Below are positions 1-7,466 of a stretch of DNA of 34,759 bases, piece after piece; positions within the stretch are counted from its first letter, which is position 1, and each line of letters starts with the position of its first letter. The position numbers were made by a program, and so were the translations under genes. The DNA is from an uncultured Acetobacteraceae bacterium. GTDB taxonomy: Bacteria > Pseudomonadota > Alphaproteobacteria > Acetobacterales > Acetobacteraceae. The stretch covers positions 1-34,759 of the forward strand of contig CALMVN010000239.1 of assembly GCA_937873225.1 (NCBI GenBank). The letters are read 5' to 3'. The notes under the pieces are model-generated. The model did no database searches and was not told where the DNA came from. It saw only the letters and a list, made by a program, of their open reading frames with translations.

Positions 1-41
1 AAGGGCGACCGCCCTTTGGCGGGTCCAGGGCAGAGCCCTGG
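1..41. repeat. Two adjacent REP-like hairpins
   Basis: Two short inverted repeats lie back to back downstream of the DUF2272 gene: AAGGGC-GACC-GCCCTT (1-16) and CCAGGGC-AGA-GCCCTGG (25-41). The second belongs to a GGGTCCAGGGC...GCCCTGG style of intergenic palindrome that I recall as common in high-GC alphaproteobacteria (recollection, not searched). Read on the minus strand they follow the stop codon at 74, so they may also help end transcription or protect the 3' end of the mRNA. The left edge may be cut off by the window. Confidence 0.5.
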
Positions 42-73
42 CCTGTGCAGGTCGAACCCCGCCGCCGTTGGTA

Positions 74-1003
74 TCAGTCCCGGCCGGGCGGTTCCGTGTC
101 GGCGTCGTAGAGCACCTGCAGCACCACGCACCAGGCATAGCGGCTGTCGAGCGAGCTGCCGTCCGGCGCCGACAGCATCCCGTTCGGGCCGACCGGCACG
201 TGGGTGAGCGTCACCGCGTCGTCGACGTTGCCGCCGATCATGCTGAGCTGGTGCGCGTCCCGCGCCACCACCAGCCCGCAATGCGCCGGAAAGCCGTTGC
301 GCGTGGGCAGGTTCTCGTAGCGGACCCCGCGTCCGGTGCTCCGTCCGGCGCAGATCAGGTCGCCGAGCTGCGGCGCGTAGCTGGCCGGATCCTGCGCGCG
401 CAGGCCCGTCGCGGTGCCGGACGCGGCCGCGTTGATATAGGTGGAATGGTTCGGTGCGTACGGGAAACGGTCGCCGGCGCCGCTGATCCGCATTACGTAG
501 GAGATGAAGGCGGCCGACCAGGCGTAGCGGGCGTCGTGCTGGAAGTCGAACGGTGTGCCGGCGCCGTCGTGCTTGCCGGTCCAGCTGACCTCGGTCTCGT
601 ACGGATCCTGGCCGATCCACCAGTACTCGCCGACCCGCTCCCACAGCCCGGGCAACCGCTCCGGCTTGACGGCCGTGCCGGACGCGTCGGGCCGCTGCTC
701 GGGATCGTCGTCGTCCACCGGCTCGCCGAACAGGCGCCATTCGCGCAGGGCAATCGCCACCGCGTCCTGCCGGTTGAACGGCGCGAACGAGCGGGTGGCG
801 AAGTCCGGCACGTGCTCGTCGGGCGCTGCGGGACCCTGCGAGGTGCGGTACTGCGCGACCGGCGTCGGTGCCGGCACCGGCTGCGGCGGATGGGCCGGCG
901 GCGTGTCGGCGCATCCGGCGAGCAGCAGGGCGCACAAGGCAGACGGCGCAACGGAACGGGGCTGCCGCCTGCGGGGCAGGATGGGGGCTCGGTGCGTGGT
1001 CAT
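74..1003 (-). CDS. DUF2272-family lipoprotein
   Basis: A 309-aa predicted lipoprotein. A basic N-terminus and a hydrophobic stretch end in the lipobox LLAG-C (Cys31), then a Pro-rich linker and a globular domain of about 230 residues. The domain resembles DUF2272 (NlpC/CHAP-like fold): a WSAAFISYVM helix, the LGDLICAGRS segment, AHCGLVV with a candidate catalytic His, and IGGN near the end. I see no cysteine in the WSAAF helix where a papain-like nucleophile would sit, so hydrolase activity is doubtful. The ATG at 1003 was chosen over an upstream one at 1087 because it gives a proper signal peptide, and AGGA lies 6 bases ahead, overlapping the mtnA stop. It begins 7 bases after mtnA and is probably cotranscribed with it. 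The family assignment is by eye. Confidence 0.75.
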   Translation of the reverse strand: MTTHRAPILPRRRQPRSVAPSALCALLLAGCADTPPAHPPQPVPAPTPVAQYRTSQGPAAPDEHVPDFATRSFAPFNRQDAVAIALREWRLFGEPVDDDDPEQRPDASGTAVKPERLPGLWERVGEYWWIGQDPYETEVSWTGKHDGAGTPFDFQHDARYAWSAAFISYVMRISGAGDRFPYAPNHSTYINAAASGTATGLRAQDPASYAPQLGDLICAGRSTGRGVRYENLPTRNGFPAHCGLVVARDAHQLSMIGGNVDDAVTLTHVPVGPNGMLSAPDGSSLDSRYAWCVVLQVLYDADTEPPGRD

Positions 1004-1010
1004 CGTGGTC

Positions 1011-2117
<1,107 letters not shown>

Positions 2118-2239
2118 GTCGAGGAACGCTCCGGCGAGAACCGAACCGCCGCTGGGGAAGGCGCAGCGGCCGCGGTGTCCTAGCATCGCGTCGCCGCCGG
2201 CGCACCCGTTCCCGGATGCCGCCACGATCGCATCGGCGT

Positions 2240-2260
2240 GTGACCGGCACCGTCGGTCAC
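2240..2260. repeat. Perfect 7-bp inverted repeat upstream of mtnA
   Basis: GTGACCG (2240-2246), a 7-base spacer, then CGGTCAC (2254-2260). The dyad lies about 125 bp upstream of the mtnA ATG. Its size and spacing suit a dimeric regulator operator or a short RNA hairpin. No regulator can be named: the spacing does not fit CRP or FNR sites. Confidence 0.4.
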
Positions 2261-2294
2261 GGCCTTCCGTACGCCTGGAAGGGAGCGGCCGAAC

Positions 2295-2337
2295 CGGATC
2301 GCGAGATGCCAGCGCGCAACTGCATCCTCGCGATCCG
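2295..2337. repeat. Long near-perfect inverted repeat (hairpin) upstream of mtnA
   Basis: CGGATCGCGAGATGC (2295-2309) is matched by GCATCCTCGCGATCCG (2322-2337). They form an 11-bp stem, a single bulged base, then 4 more pairs, closed by a 12-base loop. No T-tract follows on either strand, so it is not a standard intrinsic terminator. It lies about 180 bp upstream of mtnA (minus) and about 350 bp upstream of the histone-like gene (plus). It could be a structured leader, a small RNA or an operator. Confidence 0.55.
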
Positions 2338-2684
2338 CACGCAGGGGTGTGGCAGCGCCGACTCACCGGCGGGCGGAAGATCCCGATACCGGCGGTCTCA
2401 CGGAACTTTAGTGTAACGGTTGCTTTTCGTTGACAGAACTGTGCGGTTCAAGGATGAGCGTGTTTGATCGTGTGTCATCGAGCGGCGATTCGCACTGTCG
2501 GCTTCGTGCCGATCGACCCGCTCCGGGGTGACCGCGCGGCCGGAACAGGACAAGCCCGCATGCTGCATGTCGATTGCGTGGGCCAAGCGAGGCGCTCGCC
2601 TTCCGCCCGGTCCCGCTCGCGGCGCGAGTCGACCCGCATTCTTCCCACCCAGCCATCATCTCCATCAAGCAGAGGGTTTCGATC

Positions 2685-3740
2685 ATGACCAGCGACACCA
2701 CCGACGGCAGGCGCACCCGCGCCATGGCCGTGCGGGCAGGCGGCCGGCGTACTGCCGGCTCCGGCGCGCGCAGCGGCACCGCCCGGACCATGCGCACCGG
2801 CGCCACCGCGTCCACGCGGTCGGCGGCGGCCAAGAAGCTTGGCTCCAAGTCGGCAAAGCCTGCCAGGACGGCCAAGCCGGCAGCGAAAGGCACGCGCACG
2901 GCAAAGGCGCCGACGCGGACGACCAAGGCCCGGGCGACCACGGCGCGGGCAACCCAGGCGCGGGCAACCAAGACACCGGCGACCAAGGCACCGGCGACGC
3001 GCGCTAAGACCGCCCGGACCCCCGCCCGGACCCCCGCGCGCACCGCCAAGGCCGCAGCGTCCGCCAGGGCCGCCGCGCCGAAGCGGACGACGCGCGCGAA
3101 GGCCGCGCCGGCGACCAAGCGCACTGCAGCCGCCCGCACGACGACGCGTGCCACGTCCGGCCGCACCACGACCACCCGCACCACGCGTGCCGGCACGGCC
3201 GCGACGCGGAAGACGCCTGCCCGCACCGCCCGCGCGAGCACGGCGCGAACCGGCACGGCTCGGACCACGAAGGCGGCCACAAGCGCACGCGGAACGAAGC
3301 GGACGGCGACGGGCACCACGCGCAAGACAACCGCCAAGGCCGACACCGCGCGCTCGATGCGCACCGCCAAGAGCCCGGCCACCCGTTCTGCGGCGGCGAA
3401 GTCCCTGGCATCCACGCGCAGGACCCGTGGCACGCCTTCGGACACGGCGGACAAGCCGGCTGCCCGGACGTCCACCCGGACCACACGAGCAAAGACGGCC
3501 GAAACCGCAACGCGCGCCGATACGCAGGCCCCATCCGACAAGCACGACGCCGCGGTGAAGATGCGCCGTTCTCCCAGCGCCGCGACGCGACGGAAGGCCT
3601 CGGAGGAGCTGCGCGAAGCGTCGCCGGTTGGGCATCGTCGTCGCAAGGCTGCGCCGGAGGCAGCAAGCGAGACGCCGCCGCCGGTCGACGACTCCGCACC
3701 GGTCGAGCCGCAGGCGGAAGAGCATCACGACGAGAAATAG
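2685..3740 (+). CDS. Histone-H1-like Thr/Ala/Arg/Lys-rich protein
   Basis: A 351-aa low-complexity protein. From about residue 20 to 300 it is almost entirely Ala, Thr, Arg and Lys, in degenerate short units such as TART, TKA and ATRA. A tail of about 40 residues is Pro- and acid-rich and ends EEHHDEK. This composition matches bacterial H1-like or AlgP-like nucleoid proteins, so DNA or RNA binding is inferred; there is no folded domain to recognise. The ATG at 2685 is preceded by AGAGGG at 8 bases; an upstream ATG at 2574 lacks such support. Because the DNA is GC-rich and repetitive, several other frames are open across it. This frame is preferred for its ribosome-binding site, its lysines and its sensible acidic end. 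The reading frame is less certain than for neighbouring genes. Confidence 0.65.
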   Translation: MTSDTTDGRRTRAMAVRAGGRRTAGSGARSGTARTMRTGATASTRSAAAKKLGSKSAKPARTAKPAAKGTRTAKAPTRTTKARATTARATQARATKTPATKAPATRAKTARTPARTPARTAKAAASARAAAPKRTTRAKAAPATKRTAAARTTTRATSGRTTTTRTTRAGTAATRKTPARTARASTARTGTARTTKAATSARGTKRTATGTTRKTTAKADTARSMRTAKSPATRSAAAKSLASTRRTRGTPSDTADKPAARTSTRTTRAKTAETATRADTQAPSDKHDAAVKMRRSPSAATRRKASEELREASPVGHRRRKAAPEAASETPPPVDDSAPVEPQAEEHHDEK

Positions 3741-3762
3741 CGCGTCCCGTCCGGAGCACGCA

Positions 3763-3799
3763 GGGAAGGGTCGGGTCGGATGTCGGCCCGGCCCTTCCC
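3763..3799. terminator. Hairpin between convergent genes
   Basis: GGGAAGGG-T-CGGG (3763-3775) pairs with CCCG-G-CCCTTCCC (3787-3799), giving 13 pairs including one T-G wobble and an 11-base loop. It lies between the end of the histone-like gene (plus) and the end of the FlgN-like gene (minus), where a shared terminator is expected. There is no T-tract, so its efficiency as an intrinsic terminator is uncertain. Confidence 0.5.
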
Positions 3800-3863
3800 G
3801 TCACGACGCAACGGGCCGCGGCGACGTGCCTGCGGCGTCACCCGACTTCGGAACGATCCGCCC

Positions 3864-4253
3864 TCAGGCACGCACGATCAGCGCGACGGCGCTGGCGACG
3901 GACAGGCGCGGCCTGCTGCCCCGCGCACCGTAGCCGACCGGCGCCTGGGCCTGCCGTGCGGCGGTCGCGACCACCCCCATGATCCTGTTCTGCACCTTGA
4001 TGGCCCGCCTGAGCAGTTCCCTGTTCTCCTCGACAAGCTGCTTCAGCCGAACCGCCAGCGCGCGCCGCACCGGATCCTGGTCCGCCAGGGCCTGTTCGGA
4101 CGGAGCGGAGGCCGCATTCAGCGCGTCGAGCGCCGCCCGCTTCCTGTCGACGAAGTCGCCGACGCGGCGGTAGTCGAGCGCCGCGAGGGCCGCGTTCTCC
4201 TCGGCAAGAACCGCCACCAGCTGTGCGACCGCGTGCTCCTGGTCCCGCGTCAT
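3864..4253 (-). CDS. FlgN/FlbY-like flagellar protein
   Basis: A 129-aa, mostly helical protein with charged heptad-like stretches (LAEENAALAALDYRRV and RLKQLVEENRELLRRAI). The size, helix content and repeated EEN...L pattern resemble FlgN-type export chaperones, which escort hook-filament junction proteins. In alphaproteobacteria a FlgN-like or FlbY-type gene commonly ends the flgI-flgJ operon. Its ATG overlaps the flgJ stop as ATGA (4250-4253), so translation is coupled. The assignment rests on position and coiled-coil character, not on a diagnostic motif; another small flagellar assembly protein is possible. Confidence 0.6.
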   Translation of the reverse strand: MTRDQEHAVAQLVAVLAEENAALAALDYRRVGDFVDRKRAALDALNAASAPSEQALADQDPVRRALAVRLKQLVEENRELLRRAIKVQNRIMGVVATAARQAQAPVGYGARGSRPRLSVASAVALIVRA

Positions 4254-4546
4254 CGCTGCTTCTCCTGCATCTTCAACATCTGCTCATAGATCCCCTCGGC
4301 CAGCCCGAAGCCGCCGTGGCTTTCCACCTGCTTGGCCATCTCGGTGACAAGCATGGGCTTGAAGTTCGACTCGCCCGCTCCCCCTCCGAACAATCCCTGG
4401 GACTGGTCCACCGTGTCGAACATCGGCTGCAGCAGCTGTCCGATCGTCATCGCCTCGAAGTCCTGCGCCGCCTTCATCACCTTCGGATTCAACTCCGACC
4501 CCTGCGCCGTCGGGCCAGCCGTCGGCGGAACCGCATCTATCGTCAT
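4250..4546 (-). CDS. flgJ: Rod-binding protein (FlgJ N-terminal domain only)
   Basis: A 98-aa protein matching the rod-binding domain of FlgJ: KVMKAAQDFEAMTIGQLLQPMF, then FGGGAGES and the conserved FKPMLVTEMAKQV and GGFGLAEGIYEQM segments. It is thought to cap or scaffold the growing flagellar rod in the periplasm. It lacks the C-terminal muramidase domain of enterobacterial FlgJ (about 310 aa), which is usual in alphaproteobacteria, where a separate enzyme opens the cell wall. The start at 4546 overlaps the flgI stop as ATGA, and the stop overlaps the next gene in the same way. The gene is the middle of a three-gene coupled operon. Confidence 0.9.
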   Translation of the reverse strand: MTIDAVPPTAGPTAQGSELNPKVMKAAQDFEAMTIGQLLQPMFDTVDQSQGLFGGGAGESNFKPMLVTEMAKQVESHGGFGLAEGIYEQMLKMQEKQR

Positions 4547-5649
4547 CGCACCACCAGGTCGGCCTGCAGCGCACCCGCAGCCTTGATCGTCTGCAGGATG
4601 CTGATCATGTCGCGCGGACCCACTCCCAGCGCGTTGAGCCCGCCCACCAGGTCGCGCAGGCTGGGACCTTCCGCCAGGATGCCAAGCTGCTTGCCGGCAC
4701 CGGTGTCGACCTTGATCGAGGTGCGCGGCAGGATCGCGGTCCTGCCGCCGGAGAACGCGGCGGGCTGCGAGGCGACCGGCGACTCGTTGACCTGCACCGT
4801 CAGGTTGCCCTGCGCGATGGCGACCGTGCTGATCCGGACGTTGTCTCCCATCACGATGGTGCCGCTCGCCTCGTCGACCACCACCGTCGCCGGGGTGTCC
4901 GGCTGGACCAGCAGGTCCTCGATCCGGCCCAGCGTCGACATGACGTCGCTGCCGGCCAGCGCCAGGGTGACGGTCCGCGGGTCGTCGACCCGTGCGATGG
5001 CGCCGACGCTGTTGTTGATGACGGCCGCCATGCGCTCGGCCGTGGTCAGGTCCGGGTTGCGCAGCGACAGGTGCAGCACGTTGCGCGCCCCGAGGTCCAC
5101 CAGCACCTCCTTCTCGACGATGGCGCCGTTGGCGATGTGCGCGCTGGTGGGAATGTTGCGCGTGATGGAGGCTCCCGCCCCCTTGGCTGAAAAGGCGCTG
5201 CTGACCAGCTGACCCTGCGCCACCGCATAGACGTCGCCGTCGGCTGCCATCAGCGGCGTGACCAGCAGCGTGCCGCCGGACAGGTCGGTGGCGTCTCCCG
5301 TGGCCGACACGGTCACGTCGATGTGGCTTCCGCCATGGGAGAAGGCAGGCAGCTCGGCGGTGACCATGACCGCGGCGATGTCCCGGGTCTGCAGCGTCGC
5401 CTCCTGGTCGCGTATGTTCACGCCGAGGCGCTCGAGCATGCTGATCAGCGATTCGCGCGTGAACACCGAGTTGTTCAGCCGGTCGCCGGTGCCGTTCAGG
5501 CCGACCACCAGCCCGTAGCCGATCAGCTGGTTGCTGCGCACGCCCTCCACGTCGGCGATGTCCTTGATCCGGACCGCCTCCGCGCCCGCGAGCCGAGGCC
5601 CGGCGAGCACGGAAAGAACGACCAGGATCAGGAAGCAGAGCGTGCGCAT
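4543..5649 (-). CDS. flgI: Flagellar P-ring protein FlgI
   Basis: Forms the periplasmic P ring around the flagellar rod. The 368-aa precursor starts with a clear Sec signal peptide (MRTLCFLILVVLSVLAG..., likely cut after AGA near residue 23). The mature start VRIKDIADVEGVRSNQLIGYGLV contains the FlgI hallmark, and GLNGTGD, TPLMAADG and the C-terminal LVGGLNALGVGPRDMISILQ also match. The ATG at 5649 has AAGGA four bases upstream. A TTG at 5661 could add four residues but is less likely. It is divergent from fliX with 118 bp between starts, and it leads the flgI-flgJ-flgN-like operon. No obvious sigma-54 -24/-12 element was found upstream. Confidence 0.97.
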   Translation of the reverse strand: MRTLCFLILVVLSVLAGPRLAGAEAVRIKDIADVEGVRSNQLIGYGLVVGLNGTGDRLNNSVFTRESLISMLERLGVNIRDQEATLQTRDIAAVMVTAELPAFSHGGSHIDVTVSATGDATDLSGGTLLVTPLMAADGDVYAVAQGQLVSSAFSAKGAGASITRNIPTSAHIANGAIVEKEVLVDLGARNVLHLSLRNPDLTTAERMAAVINNSVGAIARVDDPRTVTLALAGSDVMSTLGRIEDLLVQPDTPATVVVDEASGTIVMGDNVRISTVAIAQGNLTVQVNESPVASQPAAFSGGRTAILPRTSIKVDTGAGKQLGILAEGPSLRDLVGGLNALGVGPRDMISILQTIKAAGALQADLVVR

Positions 5650-5767
5650 CGTATCCTTCAAGGGTCATCAAGCTTTATGCTCTACAGTCTGGCGCGAAAG
5701 GACGAACAATGTCTGAACGTCGACGACGGTCCGATCGATTCCGCGGCAGGCAAGGGGTTCGGCGACC

Positions 5768-6202
5768 ATGAGCGTGTCATCGATCGGTCCGGTCGGCAGC
5801 CTGCGGCCGCCGGCACAGGCGCAACCGGCGGCCCAGGCGGGCTTTGTTGTTCCCGCCGGAGCCGGGCCCGCGTCCTTGAACGTGCACGGCGTGACACGGT
5901 CGGCTCCGGTCGAGGCGTCCGTCATGCTCGCCCTGCAGGAACGCGCGGGCACCGAGGCCGGCGACCAGGAAGCGCGCCGGCATGGACAGCGCCTGCTGGC
6001 TGCACTCGCCGAGCTGCAGCGCGCCCTGTTGTCCGGCAGCGAAGCCGATACGCTCCAGGAACTTTCCCGCCTGAGCGAGGAAGCTGGACAGGCGGCCGAT
6101 CCGGCCCTGGCTCAGGTGATCCGGTCCATCAGGCTGCGTGCCCGTCTCGAGCTGGCGAGGGCGGCGAGAACCGGGGATCGGGCGTCCGTTCCGGGTTCTT
6201 GA
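5768..6202 (+). CDS. fliX: Flagellar assembly regulator FliX
   Basis: A 144-aa protein with a variable Pro/Ala-rich N-terminus. Its conserved helical C-terminal half includes QRLLAALAELQRALLSG and DPALAQVIRSIRLRARLEL, matching FliX. In Caulobacter FliX couples class II basal-body assembly to the activity of the sigma-54 activator FlbD, and there too fliX is divergent from flgI. Whether FlbD exists here cannot be told from this window. dksA follows 106 bp downstream behind its own promoter. Confidence 0.88.
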   Translation: MSVSSIGPVGSLRPPAQAQPAAQAGFVVPAGAGPASLNVHGVTRSAPVEASVMLALQERAGTEAGDQEARRHGQRLLAALAELQRALLSGSEADTLQELSRLSEEAGQAADPALAQVIRSIRLRARLELARAARTGDRASVPGS

Positions 6203-6229
6203 CCACTGGGTGACAGCCTCAGTTGGCGC

Positions 6230-6258
6230 TTGGCTCCATCCGCGCCCATGGGTATAAG
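6230..6258 (+). promoter_or_regulatory. Sigma-70-type promoter of dksA
   Basis: TTGGCT (6230-6235), an exact 17-base spacer, then TATAAG (6253-6258). The -35 matches four of six consensus bases and the -10 five of six. It lies about 50 bases ahead of the dksA ATG, whose ribosome-binding site AGGAAAGG is at about 6296-6303. It lies in the gap after fliX, so dksA probably has its own housekeeping promoter. Confidence 0.65.
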
Positions 6259-6308
6259 CCGCCCATTCCTTCTCGGCGGCGCACGCCGCCGCTTCAGGAA
6301 AGGCGCTC

Positions 6309-6722
6309 ATGATCACCTTGCCCTCCGATTATCGCCCGGCCGACGACGAGGAGTTCATGAACCCGCTCCAGGCGGAATATTTCCGCCTGAAGCTGCTCCG
6401 CTGGCGCGCCGACCTCCTGAAGGAGGCGGACGGCACCCTGGCCAGCCTGTCGGAAGGCGGCATCCACGAGGCCGACATCACCGACCGGGCCAGCGTCGAG
6501 ACCGATCGCGCCCTCGAGCTGCGTACCCGCGACCGCGCACGGAAGCTGATCTCCAAGATCGGCCAGGCCTTGTTGCGGATCGAGAACGGAAGCTACGGCT
6601 TCTGCGAGGAAACCGGGGAGCCGATCGGCCTGAAGCGGCTGGAGGCCCGGCCGATCGCCACCTTGTCGATCGAGGCGCAGGAGCGCCACGAGCGGATGGA
6701 GAAGGTCCATCGCGACGACTGA
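6309..6722 (+). CDS. dksA: RNA polymerase-binding transcription factor DksA
   Basis: A 137-aa DksA homologue that acts with ppGpp in the secondary channel of RNA polymerase. The coiled-coil tip motif DxxDxA is intact as D56-I-T-D59-R-A61. The zinc-finger region keeps only one of the four cysteines: C99-E-E-T102 and S120-I-E-A123 replace the two Cys-x2-Cys pairs. Flanking residues (GEPIGLKRLEARPIATLSIEAQERHE) are typical. Single-cysteine DksA proteins are known in other alphaproteobacteria, so it is probably functional without zinc. It sits inside the flagellar block and converges on flgH with only 21 bases between stops. Confidence 0.95.
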   Translation: MITLPSDYRPADDEEFMNPLQAEYFRLKLLRWRADLLKEADGTLASLSEGGIHEADITDRASVETDRALELRTRDRARKLISKIGQALLRIENGSYGFCEETGEPIGLKRLEARPIATLSIEAQERHERMEKVHRDD

Positions 6723-6743
6723 TCCCGATCGCATCCGCAGGGC

Positions 6744-7466
6744 TCAGAACGGCAGCACGATGTCCATCAGCTGCTGCCCGTAGCGGGGCGTCTGCAGGTC
6801 GGTCAGCTGTCCCTTGCCGCCGTAGGAGATCCGGGCCTCGGCCATGCGGTCATGGGTGATGGTGTTGTCCCCGGTGATGTCCTGCGGCCGGACGATGCCG
6901 CTGACCTGCAGGATCCTGAGCTCGCTGTTGACACGGACCTCCTGGCGCGCGCTGACCACGAAGTTGCCGTTCGGCAGCACCTGGGTGATGGTGCCGGCGA
7001 GCCGCAGGGTGACGGTCTCGGTCCGCTTGGTGCTCCCGGTCGACACGTTGCTGTTGGTGCTGTTGGTCGAGACCGAGGCGGCACTCAACAGTTTCTGCTT
7101 GAGCCCGAACAGGCTCGGCACCCCCATGCCTTCCGACCCGGTGCGGGTGGCGGTGCCGTTGTTCTCGAAGTCGGCGTTGTCGGTGATGTCGACCAGCACC
7201 GTCAGCAGGTCGCCCACCTGCGCGGCGCGCTGGTCCTTGAAGAAGGCACGGCTTCCGGGCCGCCAAAGGCTGGCGAGGTCGGGCGGTGTCTGCTGCAGCG
7301 GCGGCATCGGCATGGTCAGTGGCCTGTAGTCGCGGGCCGCGGTCGGATCGGTGATGGGCGTCATGCTGGGCGGACGTCCCAGATCGGACAGCCGCGATAA
7401 GGCGCCGCAGCCGGACAGAAGGGAGCAGAGCGCCAGCCCGGCGATGGTGGTCGACCTGTTGATCAT
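6744..7466 (-). CDS. flgH: Flagellar L-ring lipoprotein FlgH
   Basis: Forms the outer-membrane L ring. The 240-aa precursor has a lipoprotein signal ending LLSG-C20. Conserved FlgH segments include SLWRPGSRAFFKDQRAAQVGDLLTV, the VTLRLAGTITQVLPNGNFVV strand and RPQDITGDNTI, and the C-terminal YGQQLMDIVLPF closes it. The start at 7466 overlaps the flgA stop as ATGA. It is the last gene of the flgF-flgG-flgA-flgH operon. Confidence 0.97.
   Translation of the reverse strand: MINRSTTIAGLALCSLLSGCGALSRLSDLGRPPSMTPITDPTAARDYRPLTMPMPPLQQTPPDLASLWRPGSRAFFKDQRAAQVGDLLTVLVDITDNADFENNGTATRTGSEGMGVPSLFGLKQKLLSAASVSTNSTNSNVSTGSTKRTETVTLRLAGTITQVLPNGNFVVSARQEVRVNSELRILQVSGIVRPQDITGDNTITHDRMAEARISYGGKGQLTDLQTPRYGQQLMDIVLPF

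Larger units (their letters stand above)
2118..2684. other. 567-bp gene-free region between mtnA and the histone-like gene
   Basis: No convincing gene is seen. The stretch holds two inverted repeats (2240-2260 and 2295-2337), annotated separately. It also has a comparatively AT-rich patch at about 2400-2440 containing a perfect TTGACA (2430-2435) on the plus strand. The sequence 17 bases on (GATGAG) is a poor -10, so that promoter is uncertain. The region must supply the start signals for mtnA (minus) and the histone-like gene (plus). Confidence 0.5.

Noticed and set aside
2216-2416. 66-residue plus-strand frame in the mtnA upstream gap
   Set aside because: No ribosome-binding site, no motif, and it runs through the 2295-2337 hairpin; considered chance.
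2430-2458. Perfect TTGACA as promoter of the histone-like gene
   Set aside because: The -10 at 17 bases (GATGAG) is too poor and the distance to the ATG is about 230 bases; kept only as a remark.
2408-3646. Long minus-strand open frames across the histone-like gene
   Set aside because: They encode implausible Val/Ala/Arg runs with no ribosome-binding site; they result from GC-rich repeats on the coding strand.
4250-5671. 473-residue minus-strand frame spanning flgI and flgJ
   Set aside because: Only its last 98 residues (flgJ) are protein-like; the rest overlaps flgI in another frame, so it is not a fusion.
5650-5767. Sigma-54 promoter between flgI and fliX
   Set aside because: No GG-N10-GC pair with correct flanks found on either strand by eye.
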